From Bradyrhizobium commune (GTDB lineage Bacteria; Pseudomonadota; Alphaproteobacteria; Rhizobiales; Xanthobacteraceae): a DNA stretch of 64,000 nucleotides. How positions within the stretch are numbered: position 1 is the stretch's first letter; each line of letters opens with the position of its first letter. Location: assembly GCF_015624505.1 (NCBI RefSeq), contig NZ_CP061379.1, positions 3,534,001 through 3,598,000 on the forward strand, given 5' to 3'. Positions 42,843 through 53,837 of the stretch are shown piece by piece. The notes below the pieces were generated by a model. It made no database searches. It saw only the letters and a list, made by a program, of their open reading frames with translations, and was not told the DNA's origin. Position numbers and translations under genes: made by a program.

Positions 42843-43766
42843 ATGGCAACGATCACAGCTGCGATGGTCAAGGATCTGCGCGAATCGACCGGCGCAGGCA
42901 TGATGGACTGCAAGGCCGCGCTCACCGAGACCAGCGGCGACATGGAAGCGGCGCAGGACTGGCTGCGCAAGAAGGGCCTGTCCAAGGCTGCCAAAAAGTC
43001 GGGCCGCGTCGCAGCCGAGGGCCTGATCGGCGCGCTCACCAAGGGCACCAAGGGTGTCGTGGTCGAGGTCAATTCCGAGACCGACTTCGTCGCGCGCAAC
43101 GGCCAGTTCCAGGGCCTCGTCAAGATGATCGCCCAGGTCGCCTTCGACGTCGGCGCCGATGCCGAGAAGATCAAGGCCGCCAAGGTCGGCGACGTCACGG
43201 TGGAAGCCGCGATCAATGACGCGATCGCCACCATCGGCGAGAACATGACGTTGCGCCGTGCTGCTTCGCTCGAAGTGAGCCAGGGCGTGGTGTCGCATTA
43301 CATCCACAACGCAGTCGTCGAAGGCGCCGGCAAGATCGGCGTGATATTGGCGCTGGAATCGCCCGGCAAGGCCGACGAACTAGCCGTGCTCGGCCGCCAG
43401 CTCGCGATGCATGTCGCGGCCGCCAAGCCGTTGGCGCTGGATCCGACCGGCCTCGATCCGGCGGTCGTGAAGCGCGAGAAGGATGTGCTGGCCGACAAAT
43501 ATCGCCAGCAGGGCAAGCCCGAGAACGTCATCGAGAAGATCGTCGAGTCCGGCCTGAAGACCTACTACAAGGAAGTCTGCCTGCTTGATCAGGCCTTCAT
43601 CCACGACAGCGGCAAGTCCGTTGCCCAAGCGGTGAAGGAAGCTGAGGGTAAGGTCGGCGGTCCGATCAAAATCGCGGGCTTTGTGAACTATGCTCTCGGC
43701 GAGGGCATCGAGAAGCAGGAATCGGACTTCGCGGCCGAGGTCGCGGCGGCCAGCGGCAAGAAGTAA
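42843..43766 (+). CDS. tsf: Translation elongation factor Ts
   Basis: Nucleotide exchange factor for EF-Tu, 307 residues. The N-terminal domain has [20 protein letters not shown]; the core has [19 protein letters not shown], the EF-Tu contact [19 protein letters not shown] and [15 protein letters not shown] follow. AAGGA lies ten bases before ATG 42843. It follows rpsB by 135 bases that contain a TGGCCGGA/TCCGGCCA hairpin (42726-42746), perhaps a partial attenuator. Confidence 0.97.
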   Translation: MATITAAMVKDLRESTGAGMMDCKAALTETSGDMEAAQDWLRKKGLSKAAKKSGRVAAEGLIGALTKGTKGVVVEVNSETDFVARNGQFQGLVKMIAQVAFDVGADAEKIKAAKVGDVTVEAAINDAIATIGENMTLRRAASLEVSQGVVSHYIHNAVVEGAGKIGVILALESPGKADELAVLGRQLAMHVAAAKPLALDPTGLDPAVVKREKDVLADKYRQQGKPENVIEKIVESGLKTYYKEVCLLDQAFIHDSGKSVAQAVKEAEGKVGGPIKIAGFVNYALGEGIEKQESDFAAEVAAASGKK

Positions 43767-43767
43767 G

Positions 43768-43800
43768 CGCCGGAACGTTCCTTCCGGCGTGCCGCCGGAA
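43768..43800 (+). promoter_or_regulatory. Mutually exclusive hairpins between tsf and pyrH
   Basis: Three arms occur in a row: CGCCGGAA (43768-43775), TTCCGGCG (43782-43789), CGCCGGAA (43793-43800). The middle arm can pair perfectly with either neighbour but not both. This is the geometry of an RNA switch or attenuator, 26 bases before the pyrH ATG and directly after the tsf stop. Confidence 0.45.
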
Positions 43801-43826
43801 GCGGCGCCCGGACAAGGAAAGTGCTC

Positions 43827-44543
43827 ATGACTGATCCGGTCTATCGTCGCGTCGTGATCAAGCTGTCCGGCGAGTATCTCGCGGGACAGCAGGGCTTTGG
43901 CATCGATCAGGCGACCATCGACCGCGTTGCGGACGATCTGATCGCCGCCCGGCATCTTGGCACCGAGGTCGCCGTGGTGATCGGGGGCGGAAATATCTTT
44001 CGCGGCGTCGAAGTGTCGTCCCGGGGCGTTTCTCGCACGACCGGCGACACCATGGGCATGCTTGCCACCATGATGAACTGCCTCGCGCTCGAAGCCACGA
44101 TCGAGCGCAAGGGAACGCCGGCGCGCACCCTGTCGGCGTTCGTCATGCCGGAGATTTCGGAGCTGTTCACCCGCGCCGCGGCGCACAAATACCTTGCCGA
44201 GGGCCGAATCATCGTGCTCGGCGGTGGAACCGGCAATCCGTACTTCACCACGGACACGACGGCGGTGCTGCGGGCCGCCGAGATCGGTGCCGAGGCGGTG
44301 CTGAAGGCGACCAATGTCGACGGCGTCTACTCGGCCGATCCGAAGAAGGATCCGGCCGCGACGCGGTTCGACCGGCTGACGCATTCGCAGGCCATCGAGG
44401 GCGACTACAAGGTGATGGATGCGACCGCCTTCGCACTTGCCCGCGAGACGTCGCTGCCTATCATCGTGTTTTCGATCGCCGAGCCCGGTTCGATCGGCGC
44501 GATTCTGCGCGGCGTCGGCCACGGGACGATCGTCGCCGGCTGA
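43827..44543 (+). CDS. pyrH: UMP kinase
   Basis: Phosphorylates UMP to UDP in pyrimidine nucleotide synthesis; 238 residues, amino-acid-kinase fold. Motifs: [42 protein letters not shown] and [20 protein letters not shown] 43827 has AAGGA eight bases upstream; the GTG six bases earlier is too close to that site. Typical position between tsf and frr. Confidence 0.96.
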   Translation: MTDPVYRRVVIKLSGEYLAGQQGFGIDQATIDRVADDLIAARHLGTEVAVVIGGGNIFRGVEVSSRGVSRTTGDTMGMLATMMNCLALEATIERKGTPARTLSAFVMPEISELFTRAAAHKYLAEGRIIVLGGGTGNPYFTTDTTAVLRAAEIGAEAVLKATNVDGVYSADPKKDPAATRFDRLTHSQAIEGDYKVMDATAFALARETSLPIIVFSIAEPGSIGAILRGVGHGTIVAG

Positions 44544-44621
44544 CGTCTCACCGGCCGCGCCCAAGGGGCAGGGCGCCGAGGCGGAGCAGGGGTTTTGGCC
44601 GGGATTTGAAGGAGAAACGAG

Positions 44622-45185
44622 ATGGCCACGGGTAATTTCGACCTCAACGAAGTGAAGCGCCGCATGCAGGGCGCCGTCGCATCCCTCAAGCACGAGCTTG
44701 GCGGTTTGCGCACTGGCCGCGCTTCCGCGTCGATGCTCGATCCGGTCCAGGTCGAAGCCTATGGCAGCCACATGCCGCTCAACCAGCTCGCCACCGTGAG
44801 CGTGCCGGAACCGCGGCTGATCTCTGTGCAGGTCTGGGACAAGTCGATGGTCAAGCCGGTCGAGAAGGCGATCGTGGATTCCAATCTCGGCCTGTCGCCC
44901 GCAACCGAAGGCCAGGTGCTGCGCCTGCGCATTCCCGAGCTCAACGAGGAGCGGCGCAAGGAACTGGTCAAGGTCGCCCATAAATACGCGGAAGCCGCCA
45001 AGGTCGCGGCACGCCATGTCCGCCGCGACGGCCTCGATGTTCTGAAGAAGCTCGAGAAGAACCACGAGATGTCGGAGGACGATCAGAAGCGTCACGCCGA
45101 CGAGGTACAGAAGGCGACCGACGGCACCATCGCCGAGATTGACCAGTTGCTGGCCGCCAAGGAAAAAGAAATCCTCACCGTCTAA
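44622..45185 (+). CDS. frr: Ribosome recycling factor
   Basis: Splits post-termination ribosomes with EF-G; 187 residues. Characteristic stretches are [52 protein letters not shown] and [26 protein letters not shown] precedes the ATG. Its TAA stop lies inside a perfect 14-bp inverted repeat (45182-45213), which may serve as its terminator. Confidence 0.97.
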   Translation: MATGNFDLNEVKRRMQGAVASLKHELGGLRTGRASASMLDPVQVEAYGSHMPLNQLATVSVPEPRLISVQVWDKSMVKPVEKAIVDSNLGLSPATEGQVLRLRIPELNEERRKELVKVAHKYAEAAKVAARHVRRDGLDVLKKLEKNHEMSEDDQKRHADEVQKATDGTIAEIDQLLAAKEKEILTV

Positions 45186-45213
45186 AGCGCGATGAACCGT
45201 CATCGCGCTTTAG
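45182..45213 (+). terminator. Stem-loop containing the frr stop codon
   Basis: Perfect 14-bp inverted repeat CTAAAGCGCGATGA / TCATCGCGCTTTAG with a 4-base loop. The frr TAA is bases 2-4 of the left arm. There is no long T-run, so it may stabilise the mRNA end rather than terminate. It forms one half of the mosaic repeat with the palindrome at 45226. Confidence 0.6.
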
Positions 45214-45225
45214 GTTATTGTTCGC

Positions 45226-45270
45226 GCATGATCTTCTCGGAAAACCGGTTCGTACTTTTCCGGATCATGC
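45226..45270. repeat. RIME-like palindromic mosaic element
   Basis: GCATGATC and GATCATGC form the outer arms, and CGGAAAA and TTTTCCG the inner arms, with a 4-base bulge and a 12-base loop. This arrangement is characteristic of the rhizobial intergenic mosaic elements (RIME) scattered in Rhizobiales genomes. It lies between frr and uppS. Confidence 0.8.
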
Positions 45271-45286
45271 TTTGAGGCAAGCCTTC

Positions 45287-46045
45287 ATGTCCAACGTCGC
45301 CGCGCCCGCCACGGAAGGACCCGACAGGTCCGAGGCGCCTGCGCATGTCGCCATCATCATGGATGGCAACGGGCGCTGGGCTGCTGCGCGCGGCCTGCCG
45401 CGCGCCGAAGGTCATCGCCGCGGCGTGGAGGCGTTGCGCCGCGTGGTGCGTGCCTCGCACGAGCTCGGCATCCGTTATCTCACCATCTTCTCGTTCAGCT
45501 CAGAAAACTGGTCGCGCCCGGCAAGCGAGATCGGCGATCTGTTCGGCCTCTTGCGCCGTTTTATCCGCAACGATCTCGCGAGCCTGCATCGCGACGGCGT
45601 CAAGGTTCGCATCATCGGCGAACGGGATGGACTGGAGAGCGACATCTGCGCGCTGCTCAACGAGGCCGAGGAACTGACGCGCGACAACAGCCGCCTGACG
45701 CTCGTCGTCGCCTTCAATTACGGCTCGCGGCAGGAGATCGCGAAAGCGGCGCAGGCGCTCGCGCGCGAGGTTGCCGAGGGCAAACGCGATCCAGCTTCAA
45801 TTGACGCCGAGACGCTCGGGGCTCATCTCGACGCGCCCGACATTCCCGATCCCGATCTCATCATCCGCACTTCGGGCGAGCAGCGCCTGTCGAATTTCCT
45901 GATGTGGCAGGCCGCCTATAGCGAGCTCGTGTTCGTGCCGATCCACTGGCCCGATTTCGACAAGCCGGCGCTCGAGAGCGCGATCGCCGAATTTGCCAGG
46001 CGCGAGCGCCGTTTCGGCGGCCTGGTTGCGAAAACCGCCTCGTGA
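45287..46045 (+). CDS. uppS: Undecaprenyl diphosphate synthase (cis-prenyltransferase)
   Basis: Makes the C55 lipid carrier for peptidoglycan and O-antigen from FPP and IPP; 252 residues, membrane-associated. The pyrophosphate-binding start [31 protein letters not shown] and the signature [20 protein letters not shown] are complete. ATG 45287 has GAGG nine bases upstream; the frame continues upstream through the RIME element without homology. Stop overlaps cdsA start. Confidence 0.96.
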   Translation: MSNVAAPATEGPDRSEAPAHVAIIMDGNGRWAAARGLPRAEGHRRGVEALRRVVRASHELGIRYLTIFSFSSENWSRPASEIGDLFGLLRRFIRNDLASLHRDGVKVRIIGERDGLESDICALLNEAEELTRDNSRLTLVVAFNYGSRQEIAKAAQALAREVAEGKRDPASIDAETLGAHLDAPDIPDPDLIIRTSGEQRLSNFLMWQAAYSELVFVPIHWPDFDKPALESAIAEFARRERRFGGLVAKTAS

Positions 46046-46884
46046 GCGAACCCGACGCCGCACCGGTGGGCTCTGCGCCTGCCCCGAGCAATCTCGTGAT
46101 GCGGATCCTCGCAGCGCTGGTGCTGGCGCCGCTCGCCATTGCGCTGGCTTATGCCGGCGGTTGGCTCTGGGCACTCCTCGTCACCCTGGTGTCGATCGGA
46201 CTGTTCGCGGAATGGCTGATGGTGGTGGGCGCGGGATCTGCTGCGCTGACCGCGTCCGGGACGGTCGTCATCGCCATCATGGGCTTCTGCGTCGCCTTCG
46301 GCGCGCTCAAGACTGCCGTGATCGCCGGCTTCGTCGGTGGCGCGATCGTGACGCTGATCGCGCGAGGCAAGTTCGTCTGGGCGGCCACCGGATTCGCCTA
46401 CGCGTCCGCAGCGCTGCTGGCGTCGATCCTGGTTCGGCAGGATCTCGCGAACGGTTTTGCCGCGCTGATGTTCGTTTTGCTGGTGGTATGGGCGACCGAT
46501 ATCGGCGGCTATTTCGCCGGCCGCAGCATTGGCGGACCGAAACTATGGCCGCGCGTGAGCCCGAAGAAGACCTGGTCCGGAGCCCTCGGCGGTTTCACGG
46601 CGAGCCTCGCGGTCGCTGCCGGCTTTGCCGCCTGCGGGATCGGAAAAGCGGCGCCGCTGCTCATCATCAGCGCTATCCTGTCGGTGGTCTCGCAGCTCGG
46701 CGATCTCTTCGAATCCGCGGTGAAGCGGCGCTTCGGGGTCAAGGATTCCAGTCACTTAATTCCCGGCCACGGCGGACTACTGGACCGTCTGGACGGCTTT
46801 GTTGCGGCCATCCTGATGGCATGGATTATCGGCTTTCTCCGCCATGGTGTGCATAGCGCCGGAAGCGGTCTTATGGTTTGGTGA
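46042..46884 (+). CDS. cdsA: Phosphatidate cytidylyltransferase
   Basis: Forms CDP-diacylglycerol from phosphatidate and CTP in the inner membrane; 280 residues with about seven or eight helices. The CDP-DAG synthase signature is at the C-terminus: [43 protein letters not shown] 46042 overlaps the uppS stop (GTGA), so the two are coupled. [10 protein letters not shown] is the usual cytoplasmic loop. Confidence 0.94.
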   Translation: MSEPDAAPVGSAPAPSNLVMRILAALVLAPLAIALAYAGGWLWALLVTLVSIGLFAEWLMVVGAGSAALTASGTVVIAIMGFCVAFGALKTAVIAGFVGGAIVTLIARGKFVWAATGFAYASAALLASILVRQDLANGFAALMFVLLVVWATDIGGYFAGRSIGGPKLWPRVSPKKTWSGALGGFTASLAVAAGFAACGIGKAAPLLIISAILSVVSQLGDLFESAVKRRFGVKDSSHLIPGHGGLLDRLDGFVAAILMAWIIGFLRHGVHSAGSGLMVW

Positions 46885-46888
46885 AGGT

Positions 46889-48112
46889 ATGAGCGCAGTC
46901 CCTTTGCGTAACAACAAGCTCGCGGCGGCCGACATCCGCAGCGTCACCGTCCTCGGTGCGACCGGCTCGATCGGCGACAGCACGATGGACCTGATCCGCG
47001 CAGCGCCCGAGCGATATCGTGTCGAGGCGCTGACCGCGAACAGCAATGTCGAAGCGCTGGCCAAGCTCGCAAAGGAATTTTCCGCGCGCTTCGTCGCGAT
47101 TGCAGACAGCACCAAGCTTGGCGCGCTCAAGGCAGCGCTTGCCGGCACGAGCACCGAATGCGGCGCCGGCGAAAGCGCGGTGATCGAAGCCGGCGCGCGC
47201 CCAGCCGATTGGGTCATGGCTGCCGTGAGTGGCGCGGCCGGACTGAAGCCAGCCTTGGCTGCGGTCGATCGCGGTGCCCATGTCGCGCTCGCCAACAAGG
47301 AATGCCTCGTCTGTGCCGGCGACTTCTTCATGCAACGCGCCGCGAAAGCCGGGGCCTGCATCCTGCCGGCCGATTCCGAGCACAACGCACTGTTCCAGGC
47401 GCTGAGCTCGGGCAACCGCGACGAGCTCGTCCGTGTCATCATCACCGCTTCGGGCGGCCCGTTCCGGACCTGGAAGAGTGCCGATATCGAGCAGGCGACG
47501 CTCGCCCAGGCGCTGAAGCATCCGAACTGGAGCATGGGCCAGAAGATCACGATCGATTCCGCCTCGATGATGAACAAGGGGCTGGAGGTGATCGAGGCGT
47601 CCTATCTGTTCGCACTGTCGCCGGACGAGATCGACGTGCTGGTGCATCCGCAGTCGATCATCCACGGCATGGTCGAGTTCTCCGACCGCTCGGTCGTCGC
47701 CCAGCTCGGCGCGCCCGACATGCGCACGCCGATCGCCCACTGCCTCGGCTGGCCTGACCGGATCAAGGGACCGGCGGCCAAGCTCGATCTGGCCAAGATC
47801 GGCCAGCTGACCTTCGAGGCGCCGGATTTCGAGCGGTTCCCCGGGCTTCGCCTGGCCTACGATTCGCTCCGGACCGGGAAGGGAGCGACCACCGTCTACA
47901 ACGCCGCCAACGAGGTCGCGGTCGCCGCCTTCATCGCCGGCAAGATCCGGTTCGGCGCCATCGCCCGGCTGGTCGAGGCAACGCTCGAAGACTGGATCCG
48001 GGGCGGGAACCAGGCCCCCATGACGTCAGCGGATGATGCAATAAACGTTGACCATGTTTCTCGAAATAGAGCTGCCGCCCTATTGCCTCAAATTGCCTTA
48101 AAGGCATCCTAG
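46889..48112 (+). CDS. dxr: 1-deoxy-D-xylulose 5-phosphate reductoisomerase
   Basis: Second enzyme of the MEP isoprenoid pathway, converting DXP to MEP with NADPH; 407 residues. NADPH site [18 protein letters not shown]; active-site region [30 protein letters not shown], and [20 protein letters not shown] are conserved. It starts five bases after cdsA; the ribosome site (GAAGG) is very close to ATG 46889, so reinitiation from cdsA is likely. Feeds precursors toward UppS. Confidence 0.96.
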   Translation: MSAVPLRNNKLAAADIRSVTVLGATGSIGDSTMDLIRAAPERYRVEALTANSNVEALAKLAKEFSARFVAIADSTKLGALKAALAGTSTECGAGESAVIEAGARPADWVMAAVSGAAGLKPALAAVDRGAHVALANKECLVCAGDFFMQRAAKAGACILPADSEHNALFQALSSGNRDELVRVIITASGGPFRTWKSADIEQATLAQALKHPNWSMGQKITIDSASMMNKGLEVIEASYLFALSPDEIDVLVHPQSIIHGMVEFSDRSVVAQLGAPDMRTPIAHCLGWPDRIKGPAAKLDLAKIGQLTFEAPDFERFPGLRLAYDSLRTGKGATTVYNAANEVAVAAFIAGKIRFGAIARLVEATLEDWIRGGNQAPMTSADDAINVDHVSRNRAAALLPQIALKAS

Positions 48113-48156
48113 ATAATTCGGGGCCAGAGCCTTGCGGCGCTGGGTAAGGGGAATTG

Positions 48157-49308
48157 ATGTCTGACTTTTTCGTCCATAGTTTCAATGCGTTGAGCCATGG
48201 GCTGCTCGGCTACGCGGTGCCCTTCCTGTTCGTCCTGACCATCGTGGTTTTCTTCCATGAGCTCGGCCATTTCCTGGTCGCGCGCTGGGCCGGCGTTCGG
48301 GTGTTAACCTTTTCGCTTGGCTTCGGACCTGAGCTGGTCGGCTTCAACGACCGTCACGGCACGCGCTGGAAGATCTCGGCCATCCCGCTCGGCGGCTACG
48401 TCAAGTTCTTCGGCGACGAGAGCGAGGCTTCGACCCCATCCGCCGAGACGCTGGCGGCGATGACGGAAGAGGAGCGCGCCGGCAGCTTCCACCACAAGAA
48501 GGTCGGCCCGCGCGCCGCGATCGTCGCGGCCGGCCCGATCGCCAATTTCATCCTCGGCGCGCTGATCTTCGCCGGCATGGCGTTGTACTACGGCAAGCCG
48601 AGCACGATCGCGCGCGTGGACGGCGTCGTGGCCGACGGTGCGGCGGCTGCGGCCGGCTTCAAGATCGGTGACGTGGTCGTGCAGATCGACGGCAAGCCGA
48701 TCGAGAGCTTTGCCGACATGCAGCGAATCGTTGCGACGAACGCGGGTTCGGCGCTTGTCTTCCAGGTGAAGCGAGACGGCGCGGTCGTGTCGCTGACTGC
48801 CACGCCAGCGCTGCTGGAACGCAAGGATCCGTTCGGCAACAGCCATCGCGTCGGCGTGCTCGGCGTCGAGCACAAGTCTCAGGCTGGTGAAGCTTCAACC
48901 ACGCCGGTCGGTGTCGGCGAGGCCCTCAAAATCGGAGTGGAGCAGGTCTGGTTCATCATCACCAGCACCTTCAAGTTCCTGGGCTCGCTGTTCATCGGAA
49001 ACGGCAATCCGAACGAGGTCAGCGGCGTTCTCGGCATCGCCAAGATGTCAGGGCAGGCGGCCAGCGCCGGGTTCCAGTTCGTGATCAACCTCTGCGCCGT
49101 GCTGTCGGTCTCGATCGGCCTGCTGAATCTGTTCCCGATCCCGCTGCTCGATGGCGGTCACCTTATGTTCTATGCTGCGGAAGTGGTCCGTGGCCGGCCC
49201 TTGTCCGAGCGGACCCAGGAAATGGGATTCCGAATCGGGCTCGGTCTGGTGCTGATGCTGATGGTGTTTGCGACCTACAACGACATCCTGCGGATGGCCG
49301 CTTCCTGA
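48157..49308 (+). CDS. rseP: Site-2 intramembrane metalloprotease RseP
   Basis: Inner-membrane zinc protease that cleaves anti-sigma factors and signal-peptide remnants; 383 residues. Zinc motif VFFHELGHFLVARWAGV in the first helix, a PDZ domain around residues 130-210 (VADGAAAAAGFKIGDVVVQI), and the third-ligand LFPIPLLDGGHLMFY are present. ATG 48157 follows AAGGGG; a TTG directly before it is not needed. Next to bamA as in many proteobacteria, linking envelope stress and outer-membrane assembly. Confidence 0.95.
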   Translation: MSDFFVHSFNALSHGLLGYAVPFLFVLTIVVFFHELGHFLVARWAGVRVLTFSLGFGPELVGFNDRHGTRWKISAIPLGGYVKFFGDESEASTPSAETLAAMTEEERAGSFHHKKVGPRAAIVAAGPIANFILGALIFAGMALYYGKPSTIARVDGVVADGAAAAAGFKIGDVVVQIDGKPIESFADMQRIVATNAGSALVFQVKRDGAVVSLTATPALLERKDPFGNSHRVGVLGVEHKSQAGEASTTPVGVGEALKIGVEQVWFIITSTFKFLGSLFIGNGNPNEVSGVLGIAKMSGQAASAGFQFVINLCAVLSVSIGLLNLFPIPLLDGGHLMFYAAEVVRGRPLSERTQEMGFRIGLGLVLMLMVFATYNDILRMAAS

Positions 49309-49484
49309 TAGGGGCTTTTTTATGGCGTTGCTCTTGGGCAACGTCTTGGATTGAAATTGGAATTGCGGCGCGCTCGGCCGTTTGCGGCGTCGGTGAAATT
49401 GGCTACAAGCGGCTTGAACTTGGGGAATCTTCCAGACTGGCGTTGGGGTTGGGTCTGGTACGGAATGATAAGGGCGCGTTGCGC

Positions 49485-52013
49485 ATGAAGTTTGGACTGC
49501 GACTCCGGGGCGGCTTGCTTGCCACCCTGATCATGTTCGGCGCGCCGGTGGTTGCCCCGGTCGGGGCTGTTTTTGTGTCTTCTGCGCTTGCTCAGACCGT
49601 GCAGTCGATTTCCGTCGAAGGGAATCGCCGTGTCGAGGTGGAGACGATCCGCTCCTATTTCAAGCCCGGTCCCGGTGGTCGCCTCGATCAGGGTGCCATC
49701 GATGACGGCCTCAAGGCGTTGATCGAGACCGGCCTGTTCCAGGACGTCAGGATCAACCGTGGCCCCGGTGGCCAGGTCATCGTTTCCGTGGTGGAAAACC
49801 CGGTCATCGGCCGCGTCGCCTTCGAGGGCAACAAGAAGATCAAGGACGAGCAGCTCACCGCCGAGGTCCAGTCCAAGGCGCGCGGCACGTTCTCCCGCGC
49901 CATGGTGCAGTCGGACACGTTGCGAATCGCCGAGATCTACCGCCGCTCCGGCCGCTACGACGTCCGCGTCACGCCCGAGATCATCGAGCAGCCGAACAAC
50001 CGCGTCGACCTGATCTTCACGGTCGAGGAGGGCGCCAAGACCGGCGTCAAGTCGATCGAATTCGTCGGCAACAACGCGTTCTCGTCCTATCGCCTGCGCG
50101 ACGTCATCAAGACGCACGAATCGAATCTGCTGAGCTTCCTCGCCAGCAACGACATCTATGATCCGGACCGCGTCGAGGCCGACCGCGACCTGATCCGCCG
50201 CTTCTACCTGAAGAACGGCTTTGCCGACGTCCAGGTCGTGGCCGCGCTCACCGAATACGACCCGGAGAAGAAGGGCTTCCTCGTCACCTTCAAGATCGAG
50301 GAGGGCCAGCAGTACCGCGTCGGTACCGTCGATTTCCGCACCAGCATTCCCAATTTCGACGCAAGCTCGATGCGCTCCTTCTCGCGCGTCAATGTCGGCT
50401 CGCTCTACAACGTCGAATCGGTCGAGAAATCGGTCGAGGAAATGCAGATCGAGGCGTCGCGGCGCGGCTATGCCTTCGCCGTGGTGCGTCCGGGCGGCGA
50501 CCGCAATTTCGATGCGCACACCGTGTCGGTGGTGTTCAACATCGACGAGGGCCCGCGCACCTATATCGAGCGCATCAACGTCCGCGGCAACACCCGCACG
50601 CGCGACTACGTGATCCGCCGCGAGTTCGATATCTCCGAGGGCGACGCCTATAACCGCGCGCTGGTCGATCGTGCCGAGCGCCGTCTGAAGAATCTCGACT
50701 ACTTCAAGAGCGTGAAGATCACGACGGAGCCGGGCTCCTCCAGCGACCGCGTGATTCTGGTCGTCGATCTCGAGGAGAAGTCGACTGGCGACTTCTCGAT
50801 CTCGGGCGGTTACTCCACGACCGACGGTGCGCTGGCCGAAGTCTCGGTGTCCGAGCGCAACCTGCTCGGCCGAGGCCTGTTCGCCAAGGCGGCGGTGACC
50901 TACGGCCAGTATGCGCGCGGCTATTCGCTGTCGTTCGTCGAGCCCTATCTGCTCGACTACCGCGTCGCGCTCGGTCTCGACTTCTATCAGCGCACCCAGC
51001 TGTCCAACAGCTACATCTCCTACGGCACCAAGACGCTGGGCTTCTCACCGCGCCTCGGCTTCCAGCTGCGCGAAGATCTGGCGCTCCAGCTGCGCTACTC
51101 GGTCTACCAGCAGGAAATCACGCTGCCGTACTACCTGGCGAACTGTAACAACGTCGTCGGATCGTCGGCCTTCAATCCGAGCCCGGCCTTTGCCAACCTC
51201 AACGGCATCGACCTGAGCTCGACCAACGGCCTCGGTTGCTACAGCGACGGTGAAGCCTCGCTGCCGGTGCGCAAGGAGCTTGCAAACGGCAAGACGCTGA
51301 CCTCGGCGCTCGGCTACTCGCTGACCTACAACACGCTCGACAACAACAAGAACCCGACCGACGGCCTGCTCATCGACTTCAAGCAGGACTTCGCCGGCGT
51401 CGGCGGCGACGTCTCCTACCTGAAGTCCGTCGCGGATGCGAAGTACTACCAGTCGCTGGTGTCGGACCTCGTCGGCCTCGTCCATCTCCAGGGCGGCATC
51501 CTGACCAAGGTGGGCAACGACCTGCGCATGCTCGATCACTTCCAGATGGGTCCGAATCTGGTTCGCGGCTTTGCCCCGAACGGTATCGGTCCGCGTGACT
51601 TGAACCCCTATGGCACGCAGGACGCGCTTGGCGGCACCAAATACTGGGGCGCTTCGCTCGAATTGCAGATGCCGTTCTGGTTCCTGCCCAAGGAAGTGGG
51701 TCTGAAGGGCGCGGTCTATGCCGATGCCGGTGGTCTCTACGACTACCAGGGTCCGACAACGTGGGCGCTGACCAACGAAGTGACCACGACGAAGAACTCG
51801 AGCTGTACGCCATCGACGATCAATCCGGCCACGCCCGGCACCTGTACCGGCCTCGTCTACGACGACAGCCGCGTGATCCGGTCGTCGGTGGGTGTCGGCC
51901 TGATCTGGGCCTCGCCGTTCGGTCCGCTGCGCTTCGACTACGCGGTGCCGCTCACGAAGGGCAAGTATGACCGCACGCAGGAGTTCCGGTTCGGCGGCGG
52001 CACGACCTTCTAA
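49485..52013 (+). CDS. bamA: Outer membrane protein assembly factor BamA
   Basis: Essential barrel that folds outer-membrane proteins; 842 residues. Signal peptide ends VSSALAQ, then five POTRA domains (starting [20 protein letters not shown], spanning to about residue 420) and a C-terminal 16-strand barrel. POTRA 5 has [20 protein letters not shown]; the barrel contains the conserved VRGF motif ([12 protein letters not shown]) and ends FRFGGGTTF with terminal Phe. ATG 49485 is supported by the signal peptide. A GGCCCC/GGGGCC hairpin (52035-52052) lies between it and lpxD. Confidence 0.96.
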   Translation: MKFGLRLRGGLLATLIMFGAPVVAPVGAVFVSSALAQTVQSISVEGNRRVEVETIRSYFKPGPGGRLDQGAIDDGLKALIETGLFQDVRINRGPGGQVIVSVVENPVIGRVAFEGNKKIKDEQLTAEVQSKARGTFSRAMVQSDTLRIAEIYRRSGRYDVRVTPEIIEQPNNRVDLIFTVEEGAKTGVKSIEFVGNNAFSSYRLRDVIKTHESNLLSFLASNDIYDPDRVEADRDLIRRFYLKNGFADVQVVAALTEYDPEKKGFLVTFKIEEGQQYRVGTVDFRTSIPNFDASSMRSFSRVNVGSLYNVESVEKSVEEMQIEASRRGYAFAVVRPGGDRNFDAHTVSVVFNIDEGPRTYIERINVRGNTRTRDYVIRREFDISEGDAYNRALVDRAERRLKNLDYFKSVKITTEPGSSSDRVILVVDLEEKSTGDFSISGGYSTTDGALAEVSVSERNLLGRGLFAKAAVTYGQYARGYSLSFVEPYLLDYRVALGLDFYQRTQLSNSYISYGTKTLGFSPRLGFQLREDLALQLRYSVYQQEITLPYYLANCNNVVGSSAFNPSPAFANLNGIDLSSTNGLGCYSDGEASLPVRKELANGKTLTSALGYSLTYNTLDNNKNPTDGLLIDFKQDFAGVGGDVSYLKSVADAKYYQSLVSDLVGLVHLQGGILTKVGNDLRMLDHFQMGPNLVRGFAPNGIGPRDLNPYGTQDALGGTKYWGASLELQMPFWFLPKEVGLKGAVYADAGGLYDYQGPTTWALTNEVTTTKNSSCTPSTINPATPGTCTGLVYDDSRVIRSSVGVGLIWASPFGPLRFDYAVPLTKGKYDRTQEFRFGGGTTF

Positions 52014-52141
52014 TTCGATCAACACGGCATGATCGGCCCCCGTCGCGGGGCCGGTGGCCAAAAAGATCGTGTTCAATCCAACAGATGAGGCATGATGCGG
52101 CCTGGTCGCTTCATGCCGAAGCCGGACCGCGACGGGGTGGA

Positions 52142-53209
52142 ATGGCGCAACCGACTTTCTTCACAAAGCCGCCGGCGTCAGCGCTGGCTGACATTGCCGC
52201 GCTGACCAAGGCGCAACTGGTCGACCCCGCGCGGGGCGGTCACGTCATCACGGGCCTGGCCTCGCTCGACGAAGCCGGCCCGATGCACCTGACGTTTTTC
52301 GACAACCTCAAATATGCCGACGAGCTCAAGGCGACCAAGGCCGGCGCCTGCCTGGTGAGCCCGCGGTTCGAGAAACAGGTGCCCGCGCATGTAGCGGTGC
52401 TGCGGGTGGCGCAGCCGTTCCGTGCCTTCGTCGGGCTGGCGCGGCAATGGCACGGCGACGCGCTCAGGCCGCAATCCTGGGTCGGCAATGACGGCATCGC
52501 GCCGTCGGCCATCATCGATCCCACGGCGCGGCTCGAAGACGGCGTGGTCGTCGATCCGCTGGCCGTGATCGGCCCGGATGTCGAGATCGGCACCGGCACG
52601 GTGGTCGGCGTCGGCGCGGTGATCGGCCCCGGCGTCAAGATCGGCCGGGACTGCAATGTCGGCGCCCGTACGGCGATCCAGTGCGCCCTGATCGGCAACA
52701 ACGTGCTGATCCATCCGGGCTGCTCGATCGGCCAGGACGGCTACGGCTTCATCTTCTTCGGCCCTGAGGGCCATCTGAAGGTGCCGCAGACCGGACGGGT
52801 GTTGATCCAGAACGATGTCGAGGTCGGCGCCGGCACGACGATCGATCGCGGGTCGCTGCGCGACACGGTCATCGGCGAGGGCACCAAAATCGACAATCAG
52901 GTCCAGATCGGCCACAATGTGACCATTGGCCGGCATTGCCTGCTGGCGGCCCAGATCGGCCTCGCGGGCAGCCTGACCATCGGCGACAACGTGGCGCTGG
53001 GAGCGAAGGTTGGCATCAACAACCACCTCAAGATCGGCGACGGGGCTCAGGTGACCGCCATGAGCGCCGTCAAGGACGACATCCCGCCGGGTGGTCGCTG
53101 GGGCGGGCATTTCGCCAAGCCGACCAAACAATGGTTCAAGGAGATCATCGCGGTGGAGCGTCTGGTGCGCGACAGCAAGGCCGATCCGAAGGACGAGGGA
53201 CGGGAATGA
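52142..53209 (+). CDS. lpxD: UDP-3-O-acylglucosamine N-acyltransferase
   Basis: Third step of lipid A synthesis, adding the N-linked hydroxyacyl chain; 355 residues. An N-terminal UDP-binding domain (to about residue 100) is followed by a left-handed beta-helix of hexapeptide repeats ([20 protein letters not shown] onward) and a C-terminal helix. The catalytic His is expected in [22 protein letters not shown] is the usual loop. The stop overlaps the fabZ ATG (ATGA). Confidence 0.95.
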   Translation: MAQPTFFTKPPASALADIAALTKAQLVDPARGGHVITGLASLDEAGPMHLTFFDNLKYADELKATKAGACLVSPRFEKQVPAHVAVLRVAQPFRAFVGLARQWHGDALRPQSWVGNDGIAPSAIIDPTARLEDGVVVDPLAVIGPDVEIGTGTVVGVGAVIGPGVKIGRDCNVGARTAIQCALIGNNVLIHPGCSIGQDGYGFIFFGPEGHLKVPQTGRVLIQNDVEVGAGTTIDRGSLRDTVIGEGTKIDNQVQIGHNVTIGRHCLLAAQIGLAGSLTIGDNVALGAKVGINNHLKIGDGAQVTAMSAVKDDIPPGGRWGGHFAKPTKQWFKEIIAVERLVRDSKADPKDEGRE

Positions 53210-53667
53210 CGGAGGAATCGCCGATCAAGTTTGCGCTTGTGGACATCAACATGATCCTGCAAACGCTCCCGCATCGCTTTCCCATGCTGCTGATCGACCG
53301 CGTGATCAACATCCGCGCCGATTACAGCGGCATCGGCATCAAGAACGTGACGTTCAACGAGCCGGCGTTCCAGGGCCACTTCCCCGAGCGACCGGTCTAT
53401 CCGGGCGTGATGATGATCGAGGCGATGGCGCAGACGGCGGGCGTGATCGGCATCAAGTCGGTCGAGGGCACCGAGAAGCCGCGCGCGGTGTATTTCCTCA
53501 CCATCGACAAGTGCAAATTCCGCAAGCCCGTGCTGCCCGGCGACACCATCGAGTATCACATGCACTCGCTCGGCCGCCGCAAGACCATGTGGTGGTTTCA
53601 CGGCGACGCGAAGGTCAACGGCCAGGTCGTCGCGGAAGCCGATGTCGGGGCCATGCTGACGGACTGA
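53206..53667 (+). CDS. fabZ: 3-hydroxyacyl-ACP dehydratase FabZ
   Basis: Dehydrates 3-hydroxyacyl-ACP in fatty acid elongation, competing with LpxA/LpxD for the same substrate; 153 residues, hot-dog fold. [13 protein letters not shown] and the active site [20 protein letters not shown] (His and Glu) are intact. ATG 53206 overlaps the lpxD stop. The open frame continues far upstream within lpxD without meaning. Confidence 0.96.
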   Translation: MTEESPIKFALVDINMILQTLPHRFPMLLIDRVINIRADYSGIGIKNVTFNEPAFQGHFPERPVYPGVMMIEAMAQTAGVIGIKSVEGTEKPRAVYFLTIDKCKFRKPVLPGDTIEYHMHSLGRRKTMWWFHGDAKVNGQVVAEADVGAMLTD

Positions 53668-53670
53668 CGC

Positions 53671-53738
53671 GGCGAATGGCGAATAGGGAGTAGCGAATCG
53701 AAAGTGGACTATTCGCTGCCCCCTATTCGCCATTCGCC
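53671..53738. repeat. 28-bp-stem inverted repeat between fabZ and lpxA
   Basis: The arm GGCGAATGGCGAATAGGGAG plus TAGCGAAT (53671-53698) pairs with 53711-53738 over 28 positions with two mismatches around a 12-base loop. The heptamer GGCGAAT is repeated inside each arm. It begins three bases after the fabZ stop. It may act as an mRNA-stabilising hairpin or be a small mobile repeat; there is no T-run. Confidence 0.8.
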
Positions 53739-53837
53739 TTGAAACACGCCGAGATCATACGTCACTGGACAGATCGGGCGAAGTCGCGCTAACCACCGGA
53801 AAGTTAGGCGATTTCAACACATAAGCAGACCTTTTTG

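Noticed and set aside
43380..45203. 607-codon minus-strand frame across tsf, pyrH and frr
   Set aside because: Spans three certain genes on the opposite strand and has no family features or ribosome site.
52021..52080. Terminator between bamA and lpxD
   Set aside because: GGCCCC/GGGGCC stem is present but without a T-run, and the genes form a conserved operon.
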